DNA of 27,215 bases, taken from positions 1-27,215 of the forward strand of contig QXVZ01001460.1 in NCBI GenBank assembly GCA_008931825.1, in the 5' to 3' direction. The DNA comes from Phallusia fumigata. Its lineage: Eukaryota > Chordata > Ascidiacea > Phlebobranchia > Ascidiidae. A program made the translations under genes and the position numbers. Below are positions 1 to 9,518 of this stretch, piece after piece (position 1 is the first letter of the stretch; each line of letters begins with the position of its first letter). Under the pieces are notes generated by a model. That model made no database searches. It worked only from the letters and a program-made list of their open reading frames with translations, and was not told the DNA's origin.

Positions 1-2031
1 TTTTCAAAGAGCAGCTATATGTTGTCCGAACCGTTGTGAAGGCCCAAAGGCGGCAAACTTGTGTGCAATTTGATGCGCAGAAAACGTCGAGACGAAAACC
101 TTATTTTTCTGAGGAATGAGATAACTGCATACATTGATTTAAACAGGTTATAGGATTTATCTAAAGCATGCAAACATTGATTGGAACAGGATATTGGATT
201 TACGTAAAATGATACAGAACTCGAAGAAGGATCACCTTAACAATGAATGGAACAATGTATTCTGATGTTGAAAATAGGAAATTGTTACCTTTGTTCCTTT
301 TTTACCAGGTATGTTTGTTCCAATTTGGCTATGTATGTGTATATAGTGATGGTATCTATAATAAATGTCACTTTATAAGGTTTAAAGATGACACTTGGGA
401 AAATATTTTTATGATCTAGGTCAGAAGTTTTAATTTAACTTTGCATCTTATTATGGCATTTGGTACCAATACCTGGCATATCCTAAGCACTGGAACAGAA
501 ATAATTGAAAGCATTTAACTGCAAGTCATAAATTTACATCCTTCCAAATGTTTTTTACATGCTGGCAAGTGGCAACATTTCAGTCGGAAAAAAATTATTC
601 TATCCAAAAGTTATAGGATGGACATATCATGTACTAAGTTGTATGGAAACAATAATACACACAAAGAGGGAAAGGTACTTTTGATTGTCCAGGCTGTTTG
701 TCATAAAATGTGTTGTATTGCTCATTCTGTTTGTAATATGCTTATAGTTTTAGTGTGACAGAAACTATTTACACCTAAACAAGTTAGGATAATTGTTATA
801 CTGTAGTTGCATGTTAGATAAGTAGAAAACGTTGTTGTAAAAGTCAGCAAGGCAATTACTGATAATGCAGTGACATTCAGTAATGTTGAACTCAGAACAA
901 GTTTGTCTTTTCCAAGTGCAATTTGCATGAGTTGTCTTGTTGCTGTTAACTACCGGTTGTTAGTTATACTATGCTATTGCTTATCCACAAAAAACTAAAG
1001 CAAGAGCAATGTATCAACACTGATGCATCGATTATCAGTGCCTATTACATTTGTTAAAGTCCCTTGGATACAATTAAAGATGCACTGCCATCGTATACAT
1101 GCCCTTGTGAATAAAAAAAGGTGGTTGAAATTAACTAATATAAATGAACATGTATATTCAAATCCACAGGATGACTTAATTTTCTTCTTTAAACATCCTT
1201 TATACCATATCTACATGTCTGAGATATTTATAGCTTAGCTTTCTAAACAAGTGAACATAAGGTGCATCTTACACAATTGACACTGCTTTGGGTCCGTTCT
1301 TTAACAAGGTTCCCAAATTAAAAGTTGATGAACAGAATAAAGTAGTTTGATGGCTGTCAGGTAACATGTGTATTGTAACATATAAATTGTGGTATGCTGG
1401 TTTTTAGTTCGCAAATACTTATTTTAAAAATTTGTTTGTCTACTTATACAAGTAAATCATGTGTTTTATCATGATACAATGGCACCTGATGATATGCTGG
1501 TATTTTAGTGTTGCAAAACACTACCAGAATTAAAGATCAGTTTGATCAATCTGCAAGCTTAAGTTAATTTTATCTGCACTTGACACAAGTTCTACCTATT
1601 TTTGGGTCATTTATGGTGTCACATTTTTTTAGAATTGATTCTGCACATTATAATAAAAAGGTTTGCACAACCACAAACAAATAATACAAGTAAGCCACAG
1701 TTTTTGCAAGTTGTTGTATGTGTCTGAGTAGAGTCACGTATGCATTTGGCAATGACCAAACTTAGAGTAGTTTCCTTTTTTTGCATTTGGTCGAATTTAG
1801 ATGAGTTCCAGTTAATGTAGCTCTGATTACTTCTGAACCAAATAAATAATTTTATCACTGCACAGTGCTGATTTGTCACTGTTATGTGCAGTACGCAAGA
1901 TGCAGTAGATGAGAGTATCTGTCTCAAATGACTGTTGAGCTTTTGGATTGAGGTGCAGGTTTAGTGAATGAATCAGACCCAAATAAGTCATGTTATGAAA
2001 TTTTTTTAAACACTGGGTTATATGTTGTTTT
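1..2031. other. AT-rich flank, no recognisable gene
   Basis: This stretch lies downstream of the minus-strand GT31-A gene. Open frames are short (the longest is about 100 codons on the minus strand near 1619-1927). They show no familiar motif, no convincing splice sites and no protein-like composition. I see no transposon termini, tandem repeats or RNA gene here. It is probably ordinary intergenic sequence, although distant exons or 3' UTR sequence of an unseen gene cannot be excluded. Confidence 0.6.
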
Positions 2032-2037
2032 TTTATT
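2032..2037 (-). terminator. poly(A) signal AATAAA of GT31-A
   Basis: A canonical AATAAA hexamer lies on the minus strand about 46 bases after the GT31-A stop codon, within an A-rich run. It is the first such signal downstream of the gene and is therefore its likely cleavage/polyadenylation signal. Confidence 0.55.
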
Positions 2038-2082
2038 TTGACTTTTCTTTAAAACCCTTTTCCTTGACAAATATACTGCTTG

Positions 2083-2650
2083 TCAAACGTTTTGACTGCA
2101 TATGCATTTGGGGACATTTTTTTGTAAACTCAACTTCTTGATCCAAGAGTCTTTCAATTTTTTTGACGAGTTTGTTGCAGTCTTAGAACCCTCCAAATTG
2201 AAAATCACATTCTCTGGTGCTTCTAGCACCATTTTGTCTGGCAAGCCTATTTGTTTTCGAAGAATCCCAGTGACCCAAACGTTATCATTCCTCAGATGAC
2301 GAACCTTTCGTGATTCGGTGTAGAGTTGTTTTACAACCCCGGCGCTGGTTAAAAACGTGCCACTAGCACATGCTTGTGGGTAGGACTTCCACTGAAACTG
2401 CTCCTTGGAGGCGTACAGTTTGTTTAACTTGTTCCTGCTTACAGGCATGGTCTTGACTTGGTCGTATGGGCACACCAATGGAAATTCGGGCCAGTCATTT
2501 TTGCGTGCTTTGTGTATTGTGGCATTGGTGTAGTTTAGAAAGGCGACTGGGTCGAGTTCAACTTTGTCGTTAGTGAACAGAATGAGATGTTGGTCGCTAA
2601 GGTGCTCAGACGCCCACTGCAATTCTGCTAACGATTTCACCGGCACATGC
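2083..2650 (-). CDS. GT31-A beta-1,3-glycosyltransferase-like, last catalytic exon (exon 3)
   Basis: Terminal exon of a glycosyltransferase family 31 gene (Galactosyl_T domain, the beta-1,3-Gal/GlcNAc transferase family), which normally extends glycans in the Golgi lumen. The exon opens after a pyrimidine-rich acceptor ending CAG (intron side 2651). Its first base G completes a codon begun in exon 2, and the frame then runs 188 codons to a stop. Family landmarks are the start region HVPVKSLAELQWA (family pattern N-L-T-L-K-T-x-x-G-x-x-W), the W-P-E-F-P block, YPQACASGTFLTSAG (family YPPYCSGxGYVLS) and NDNVWVTGILRKQIGLP (family EDVYVGxCLxxLGI). The metal-binding D-D-D triplet is replaced here by N-D-K, so catalytic activity is doubtful. 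The GTG at 2646 is not the start; it lies inside the exon. The family assignment is strong, but donor and acceptor sugars cannot be told. Confidence 0.85.
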
Positions 2651-2730
2651 CTGGAAAAAAGAAAAGCCTTAAGAACAGTTCGCGGCAGCTACCTAACATG
2701 TACTAAATTTTGTTGTATTTTGTTTTGAAC

Positions 2731-2755
2731 CAGAGGTGGGGAACCTGTGGCCCGC
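2731..2755 (+). repeat. hAT-like terminal sequence inside GT31-A intron 2
   Basis: The stretch beginning CAGAGGTGGGGAACCTGTGG matches the typical start of non-autonomous hAT elements (CAGAGGTGGGxAACCT...GGCCCGC). It sits inside the intron between exons 3 and 2 of GT31-A. I do not find the matching inverted end before exon 2, so this is a fragment or a degraded copy. It has no visible effect on the splice sites. Confidence 0.5.
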
Positions 2756-3088
2756 ATCTGAATTTTGCATACAACATAGCATCACCTTCCAATATGTATG
2801 TATAAGTATTCCCTGAAAATGACTTTACTATTATTTTGTTTTCCCTTGAGATGACTTCACCATAGGCGTTAACAGCCAAGTTTCTTGGCCCGTTTATAAT
2901 ATTGTGAAAATTATGCTGCCCTAAATAGCTTCCCCTCCCCGATTTTAAAAGGCCTTTTTGTCCGGGTTTATTTTCCTATCTCGTAATGTTCGTAAAAATT
3001 TAAAACGACGCACCCGTGCATCGCAACGCCAAGGTTCAGAACAACTAACGTTACAGGGGTGCCCCTTTCTTATGCCAGCCGTACTAAC

Positions 3089-3311
3089 TTGATCTTATCC
3101 TCTTCGTTAAATTGTAGTATATCTCGATATAATTCATGTTCCTTCTGCAACAGTTTAGAGTCCGTAGAACGGTCATTCCCCATTAGGAAGACGACGTCAA
3201 ATCTCCCTCCGTACATAAAACGCACAGAACCCCACGTACTTCTAATGTCCTTTCTGCGCTGAAAATGTCCTGGCGACGACTTGGCAACAGCGACCAGTCG
3301 CCATTTTATGA
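3089..3311 (-). CDS. GT31-A exon 2 (start of the catalytic domain)
   Basis: This exon carries the first conserved block of the GT31 domain. It reads I-K-W-R-L-V-A-V-A-K-S-S-P-G-H-F, then QRRKDIRSTWG (the family signature R-R-x-A-I-R-x-T-W-G), then DVVFLMGND and a segment ending ELYRDILQFNEED (family E-x-x-x-Y-G-D-I-I-x-x-D-F). It starts after an acceptor ending TTTTTCAG (intron side 3312) with two bases that complete the codon left open by exon 1. It ends at a GTTAGT donor (intron starting 3088), leaving two bases that exon 3 completes. The length of 223 bases fits both phases exactly. Introns on either side are 436 and 438 bases. Joining the three exons restores the family alignment across both junctions without a gap, which strongly supports the model. 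Confidence 0.85.
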
Positions 3312-3747
3312 CTGAAAAATATACTTTTGTTAAATTTCACGTAATCTGTTATCTTTTTTTAATTTCAGGTAAAAAGCGCCCTTGGGATCCACACATAATT
3401 CATTTGTGCATTCATGTAATTAAGTTGTTCTTGGTAACGAAGGATCAGCTAAAAGTACAAGTGGCTATGTAAGGCTGACCCTAAAATGGAAAAGGTCAAT
3501 GCAGATGAGAGATAAAACCAATACAAGAGGGGACATAAATAATAGAATAGAACAACAATATTTTATTCAAAATAAAAATGCACGTTATGAAACGTTAAGA
3601 AAGGCATTTTAACGTATTACCACAAAAACTTAACATCCAGCCTTTCAACGTAGGCTGTTACCATACGGTTATCATATATGTTAGAAGTAATTCCCTAAAA
3701 CGTCTCTCACACTCGTTGCTTTGTGTTTCAAACATTTAATAACTTAC

Positions 3748-3986
3748 CTTGTTTTTTAAGACACACATCTGTACCGGCGCAAGTTGAGTTGAAAATTTTC
3801 GGAGTCTTTGAAAATTTAAACGTCGTTTTGCGGAGGTCCAAGTCCTGCTGTGGAGTGGACGACACAAAGCGAAGAAAACGTCCACCGAAATTCTCAGCAG
3901 ACCTAAATGCAAGTTCAGTCCTCAATCTTGTTATCTCTTTTTGTCTGGCCAGGTTACATTGCTGTTGATCATTTTGGATAACACAC
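3748..3986 (-). CDS. GT31-A upstream exon (stem region; 5' limit uncertain)
   Basis: An open minus-strand frame of about 79 codons ends at a textbook donor, CAAG|GTAAGT (intron from 3747), leaving one base that joins the two opening bases of exon 2. The product is hydrophilic: a Q/R/K-rich start (QQQCNLARQKEITRLRTE) followed by a T/K-rich piece ending F-N-S-T-C-A-G-T-D-V-C. This fits the stem of a type II Golgi membrane enzyme, with a potential N-glycosylation site N-S-T. The frame is open only from 3988. The acceptor is unclear: AAAG at 3987 is weak, and a better-looking site ending TTTAG lies at about 3907. The first exon, with start codon and transmembrane anchor, was not found between here and GT31-B. 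Confidence 0.6.
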
Positions 3987-4000
3987 CTTTAGTAATTAAC

Positions 4001-4486
4001 TTTAGTAATGAGGTTTTACACTGGTAGAACGACAAACAGTCTCGCAAACTTGCGTCAGTACTCGCAACATTAAACTAAGCCTTGTAATAATGTGTCTCAA
4101 AAATGTGTTCAATGGCTGTGTCATTATAGGTGTAGGCTGGCTCAGTATTACCTAACGATTTCCGTTGTGATAGGTGGCAGTGATTGGACATGTCCCACAC
4201 AAAGTGACGCCGTAAAGCAAGAGAGATCATTTCTGCGTATTCTGGCGTCATTTGAAGGTAGGCTGCTGGTGTTTGCGTGTGGTAGGTAAATGCATTTGCA
4301 CAGGAACTGGTAATGTGTGTTTCGTGTTGGTTCAGATGTGCGCGATTTATGCTCGGCGTCGCTCGCGGTTACTGTACTGTCCATTCCACACATCACATAT
4401 ATCAGGGGTCGTCACTTTTTGAACGCAGCGGGCCAGTTTACTGGCTATGTCAAAATGTTAACGATTTCGCGCGGCATGTTGGGTGG
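4001..4486. other. spacer between GT31-B and GT31-A
   Basis: This interval should hold the promoter and first exon(s) of GT31-A, because GT31-B ends just upstream on the same strand. I could not identify a signal-anchor exon on the minus strand. Short frames on both strands (for example 4148-4396 minus) have no family motif. A hAT-like end is annotated separately at 4403-4434. Confidence 0.4.
4403..4434 (+). repeat. hAT-like terminal fragment
   Basis: The sequence beginning CAGGGGTCGTCACTTTTT and continuing into GCAGCGGGCC has the form of hAT family termini (CAGGGGTxxxxAxxTTTTT...GCGGGCC). No facing inverted end was found nearby, so this is a remnant only. It lies just beyond the likely 3' end of GT31-B. 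Confidence 0.45.
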
Positions 4487-4492
4487 TTTATT
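4487..4492 (-). terminator. poly(A) signal AATAAA of GT31-B
   Basis: An AATAAA hexamer lies on the minus strand about 106 bases after the GT31-B stop and is the first one in the downstream sequence. It is a plausible polyadenylation signal and would give a 3' UTR of roughly 0.12-0.13 kb. Confidence 0.45.
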
Positions 4493-4597
4493 TATCACAG
4501 GTACAACAATATTGCTGATGCATAGGTGTTGTATATTCGACCACAGCGGCAACGTTAAATGCAAACAGCTCGGAGGTTTTTAAGACGCTTGCGAAAT

Positions 4598-5168
4598 TTA
4601 ACAAACACACTTTTCTTTTTGTTTAAATGTTCGGAGAATCTTCTCCCAATCTTTCCATAGGAACTCGCGCCTTGTTTTCGCTGTCCGCTTCTTATAACCC
4701 ACCAAATGATGGGCGATGTTCATCTTGTTCTCCACTACCATATCTTCAGGCATGCCAATCTTCATGCGCAAAATGCCAGTTATCCAAACGTCGTCAACGC
4801 GGAGATGCGGCTCCGTCCTCGACGCTTCGTATAACTGCGCAGCAACGCTCACGCTTGTGGTGTAGAAACCCCCAAAGCACGCTCTGGGATAGTAGGGCCA
4901 CTTGTACTCGTCAGTAGTGATGTACCACTTGTTGTAAACACCTTTTACGTCCCTGTACGGACTCGCGTGTTGCAGTGTGTTGTATACGCACAGTATCGGA
5001 AATTCGGGCCAGTTTTGCTTCTTAGACGCGGACCTTGCTTTATCAACGACGTCCTGTAACTGTCCGACGTTGACTAAAAAATCGTCATCCCCTGATGAGT
5101 AGAGATGATCTGGAGATAGGTTGTCTGCGGCCCATTGCATTCCCGCCAACGTCTTTAAGGCGATGTTA
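4598..5168 (-). CDS. GT31-B beta-1,3-glycosyltransferase-like, last catalytic exon
   Basis: A second GT31 terminal exon, paralogous to the one at 2083-2650. It opens after the acceptor TTCATTTTAG (intron side 5169) with one base T completing a codon, then N-I-A-L-K-T-L-A-G-M-Q-W: the same intron position and phase as in GT31-A. The frame runs 189 codons to a TAA. The metal-binding triplet is intact here (S-G-D-D-D-F-L-V-N, 5081-5089), as are YPRACFGGFYTTS and VDDVWITGILRMKIGMP. The C-terminal tail is rich in K/R and ends K-E-K-C-V-C. An in-frame ATG at 5191 lies upstream of the acceptor and is probably intronic. The exon carrying R-R-x-x-I-R-x-T-W-G is absent between 5169 and the N at 5636, so upstream exons presumably lie in that gap. 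If expressed complete, B is the better candidate for an active enzyme of the two. Confidence 0.85.
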
Positions 5169-5372
5169 CTAAAATGAACAAAGTACTTCATATCAACACC
5201 TGCTGCAGTCGCATATTATTGACCTTAAAGGAAAATTAGGCACGCATGTTGACACGGACATGTACGGTTAACACCTTTGCGATTGGAACTCACAGACTCA
5301 GTACGCAACCATATGAATTGCATGTTGTGTGAGATGTTGCTGAATTTTGCATGAAGTCGCTGTCGCCTAAAG

Positions 5373-5445
5373 CAGGGCTTCCCAAACTGAGGGTCGCGGT
5401 CCTCTTAGGGGTCGCGCAAAAAGTTTTTTGGGGTCGCGAGTACGC
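5373..5445 (+). repeat. hAT-like terminal fragment
   Basis: It begins CAGGGCTTCCCAAACTGAGG and is followed by GGTCGCGG...GGGGTCGCG...TTTTGGGGTCGCG, the characteristic opening of many hAT elements (CAGxGxTTCCCAAACTxxGGGTCGCG). The opposite end is not present before the assembly gap at 5636, so the element is either truncated or continues into the gap. Confidence 0.6.
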
Positions 5446-5635
5446 TAATTTAACACATTAAAGTGTTACATTAGCACGAATTGCACTTTTTCTTACTTTT
5501 GTCACTGAAATGGCAAAACAATAAGAAACCCAAGGGTTAACTGCAGATACACTCGTGTCAAGATTCTATTTGGTAAGATGTACAGCAGCTACATGCTAAA
5601 AACTGCAAGGATTAAATTACCCTGGCGAGGGAAAA

Positions 5636-5636
5636 N
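5636..5636. other. single-N assembly gap
   Basis: The N separates two sequences that do not continue each other. On its right, gene C is open and then stops matching its paralogue at this point. On its left, GT31-B lacks its upstream exons. No overlap repeat flanks this N, unlike those at 10961 and 15810. It is best treated as a gap of unknown size. Confidence 0.8.
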
Positions 5637-7599
5637 TCGAAGCTTTTTTGTGGCGACCCATTGCTTCAAAGCACATCCCCATTTGGAGGTATATGGAATC
5701 AATAGTGTCGTACTTACATTGGCCGCTGAAATAGCGAAAGTGAACTTTTCTCAGGATCTTCAAAGCTTGCTTGTATTTTTTCAGTTGGACCAACGCGTTC
5801 GCATATGCATGCATACATTGAGTGGAAATCCCTATCTTTTCGCTTTCCCGTATAACAGGTAGATATTTTTTGTACCTCGTCAACACTTCATGGCATCTTC
5901 CAGTTATTTCCAAGCTCCACAAGGACATCGCAATGTACCATGGCAGGTATTCCCTTTCTTCCGACTCGAGAATGGCTTTCCGTTGTACGAATATCGTCTC
6001 CACACATGAGTACATTTCCAACTTCATCGCTGCTAACACCTTCGCCATCTGGGTTACTGGCAGCTGACACTGTGACGGGACGTGTTTGTTTTTAAAACAT
6101 CGGTCCAGCCATATTTCCAGAGCCCACGCGATATTGTGACAATCGGCTATAGCTTCTTCTCCGATTGATTCTGAATACTGGTGAAGCTTGCCAGGTTTTG
6201 AGCTTCCTGCAATGGTGATATCGTTTTGACCACGTTCCCTTAAGCAAACTCGAAGACGTATTTCACATGCAACAGCTAGTGAGAAATGTAGCTGATCTCT
6301 ATCAATTTCCGTCAATACCCCTCTCCTGTATAAATCATCAACAACATCAAAACACCCTACCGCTTGTGACCGATACAACCGGCCAAACGCCTGTACAAAT
6401 AATGTGGATGTTCTGTAGATGACCCGCTTCATATCAAATACTTCACCATGAAAAAAATTTTCAAAGTCAAATGTTTGAAGGTTACCAGCTAACTCCTTCC
6501 AAACCCTATGAGTTATTTTTGATGAAATGTTTATTGCTACTGTCACTTGTGTCTCAAATTCTTTGTACAATTCCGCATTTCCGCAGACTAAACATGTTTT
6601 GGTTAGCATGTCTGCCAAATGATAGCCATTCTTCAAATCCTCTTCCGTGTCCAGGTATTTCACCATCTCACTGACTGGTTTGATCAGCTCAGTTGTCCAC
6701 GGTTTCTTCTGTGTCTTTGTTTGTCTTCCCAACGGATTCTTACTAGCTTGAGGAGCGAATCCATCAGGACAAATCCCACATGGAGTATAGGCGTCATAAA
6801 ACCAATCTTGTTCTTTATTTACAGGATTATTTAGGCACGGAATAGCCAAGAAGCGAAGAATGGTTTCTCCCAAGCGAATTATAATGACTTGAAAAACCGA
6901 TGCAAACCATTGGAAATATTCCAGAATATGACTGTAATTTGGATAATTTTGAATTTCTTCTTCCAATACAATAATGCTTTCAAAATCCGAATATGGAGTT
7001 ATTTCCTTCCTGGCTAAAGAGCCCATTCCCACTAAAGCAAACTGACAAGGTGGTTCCCCCATTATGTCAACGGTGGAGTTAGCAATAAACCTCATTATGC
7101 CTTTGTATGTTGCTGTAACCTCATCCTGTATTTCTTGCACTTGTTCTACTCTTTGTCTTCTTACTGCATCAAGCTGTTCCCCTGTTAGGTCATCAGACAT
7201 TGGTTTGAGCATTTCAACTTTTTCTATTGCATTTTTACGTAACCGATCAACTTGTTTTTTGATTTCTGCAACAGCTCTACTTACCAGTTCCGCATTTGGT
7301 TGGTCACATTTAGCGAGGGCCATAATGTGCTTACACACGTCGTCGAGGTCTTTAGAAATGTCATCGACATTATTCGGCTGACGTAAAACAGCTGATGTCA
7401 TCAAAGCAACACTTTGGATCAGACTAATTTTATCTGGACTTTTTTCCTTGTACACAAGTCCCAACTGATGCAAAGTTTTGGCAGAATCTTTGGGACTGAT
7501 TTCCCTTCCATGAACGCACTGTTGTTTCAACATTTTTACCAGCATTTTTTCGCGCGAATTAGCCATGATTTCAACTTGCTCTATAATCTGGTGAAACAT
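5637..7599 (-). CDS. gene C: NTase-TPR protein, C-terminus lost at a gap
   Basis: One intronless frame of about 650 codons encodes a protein with a nucleotidyltransferase-like motif GMGSLARKEITPYSDFE (6979-7029). This resembles the G-G-x-x-R-x-E-x-x-P-x-S-D-x-D site of GlnD and DUF294 proteins, which transfer nucleotides to proteins; S-D-F-E supplies the paired carboxylates. Before it lies a helical region of about 180 residues (TLHQLGLVYKEKSPDK...). After it come NPLGRQTKTQKKPWTTELIK, GYHLADMLTKTC and then TPR-like helices (ALVQLKKYKQALKILRK, MGMCFEAMGRHKKAS). I took the start at 7599, the first in-frame ATG; the ATG at 7566 has an equally good context (A at -3, G at +4) and would remove 11 residues. 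Compared with gene D, about 240-250 C-terminal residues are missing beyond the N at 5636. This is a cytosolic-type protein with no signal peptide. Its function is inferred from the motif only. Confidence 0.85.
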
Positions 7600-9518
7600 G
7601 TTTAAAATGTGACTACAAGTTTGGATTTGTTTTACTATCAATCTGTACCTTAAAAATGCCTAACACGTTAAAACCATAACTTACAATGCAGCTTTTTTTC
7701 CAAATGCCTTCACTTCCTTGTCTAACAACAATGCAGTGACTCATTGGACGCCTTCCTAGTCTTGTGCTTAACCAGTTTAGAGGTAATATTTACCTCAGTG
7801 TTACTTACACCATATTACCTGTAATGGGGCTAGATTTATAGTACACGACTTAGAACACAATTATGGCTGCGTTGATACCAGCTTTAGGTTTCTTTCACAC
7901 TCCTGTAGCCTTCACAGTCTTACGCAGTGTGCCGCGACCCTAAAAACTTCAATGTGGTGCTTGCAACAGCAATTTTACGTACCCTAAGTCGCTACCAAAT
8001 GATGTGCTAAGCACTGTTTTATAAGACAACCCTATTGTGTAGTGGGCTACGCACAATTTGTGGCGAAAGTGGTGCAATGCTTGCTAGCTGATATAAATAG
8101 ATCAACAAGTTCCTGTGGTGTGCGGCACGTATCGTAAAGGGGTAATTCCCTCTCAAAACCACGTTTTGGGAAAGCACCGCAAAAACTGATAGGAAACTGC
8201 ATTTTACGCCAAACAAGGTTAGAACGGTTTAAAGGCAGACTTGATATTAGGTTTTCAAAACATCGAAAAGGACTAACATTTCACTAGCATTTCCATTTCT
8301 GCTTCTAATACGACTTATACCTGGCACATTTTGGCTTTATGTGCAAATCGAGTTGTGTTTATTCAACATTTTTGTAAATTCTGCTTGCACTCAACATCAT
8401 TCGTTAGTCAAGAAACGTTTTAAATTAAAGTAATGTCCGTTGCGTTATTATTTCAGGATCTCCGGGCATTAGGCCCAAAAGTTAAAGTTACTTGTAACCA
8501 TACGAAGTCAAGTCTTTATCCGTCATACTGTTCTGCGGTGATTTCTCTATTTCAAAATAATCGTTATGTAAATTTTAGGCTTCAATGAGTTCTGCTGAAC
8601 TGTGAAAAACCTATCATTCTTTTTTGTTCTTGGCCATGTTATCATCTGAAATGCATATAGGACGCCCGTCTTACAGTTTGTAATCTTTGTTCTCTTTTTA
8701 AGGTTCGATAAAAGGATGGGAGACTTCAGGATAAACAGGACGTGCATTGTGTATGTAAGTAGAGCGCTACTTTTTACTGTCCGAAATGGTGTTGGGACAA
8801 ATTGTTGTGCTGCACTCAGATGGGCTAAAGCAAATCAGTGGCAAAACTTGTGACACAACTACAAAATTTACTTTTTCTGTCCAACACAATTCTCGGTAAT
8901 TTGTAGTTAGGAAGTACACATGAGCACAAGGTAACGTTTTTTGAAAAGGAAATAAATAGTTCATTGCGACAAAAAGAATTTCTGAACATGCACAAATTCG
9001 TAAAGTTGTCAAATAGCCTACTCTGAACTAGACAAAAGCGTTGCCAACATACATGTATACAGAAACTGCTTTTTTGTGTACGTTGCCCTTAATAACTGTT
9101 GATATACAGTTTGGGCCATAAAAAAGATCATTTTATATTTTAAATGCAAACATTAAGTGTTAATCGCATACATATGTGTGATAAAGGTACGAGTGATAAA
9201 CTGTAAGCATAACAACAAAGTGTAGCATGAGAACACAGCAATTGCGTTACGTAAAGCACAAAGCCGTTTGAAACATAAGAAATGCGAACTACACTTTTTA
9301 GGTTTATACGAATTTTACATCGCTTTTTAAACTGTTTCGGGGTCTAATGGTAGTTGGGCCGTAAAAGCCTTTGCATTTCATACCTACAATCACATGCTCT
9401 GATGCGAACAAGTCGAAATGGTTAGTGATACATGTACAATGACAAACCAAACATCTTTGCCACGCATAACGGTCTGTTTTTGTTGTTTTATGGCAACAAC
9501 AACAGCAAAGCAAAATCG
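7600..9518. other. intergenic between genes D and C
   Basis: This interval lies between the end of D and the start of C and should include the C promoter and D 3' UTR. Only short scattered frames occur (for example 8547-8747 and 8767-9012 minus), without motifs or splice context. No AATAAA was noticed in the first 250 bases after the D stop. No repeat or RNA gene was recognised. Confidence 0.5.

Noticed and set aside
1619-1927. 102-codon minus-strand frame
   Set aside because: Composition is that of AT-rich chance sequence, with no motif, splice sites or homologous frame elsewhere in the window.
5169-5191. ATG at 5191 as start of GT31-B
   Set aside because: It lies upstream of a good acceptor at the same position and phase as in GT31-A, and the product would lack the first half of the catalytic domain.
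7925-7955. GCCGCGACCC stretch resembling a hAT end
   Set aside because: Too short, with no CAG terminus, no partner end and no flanking duplication.
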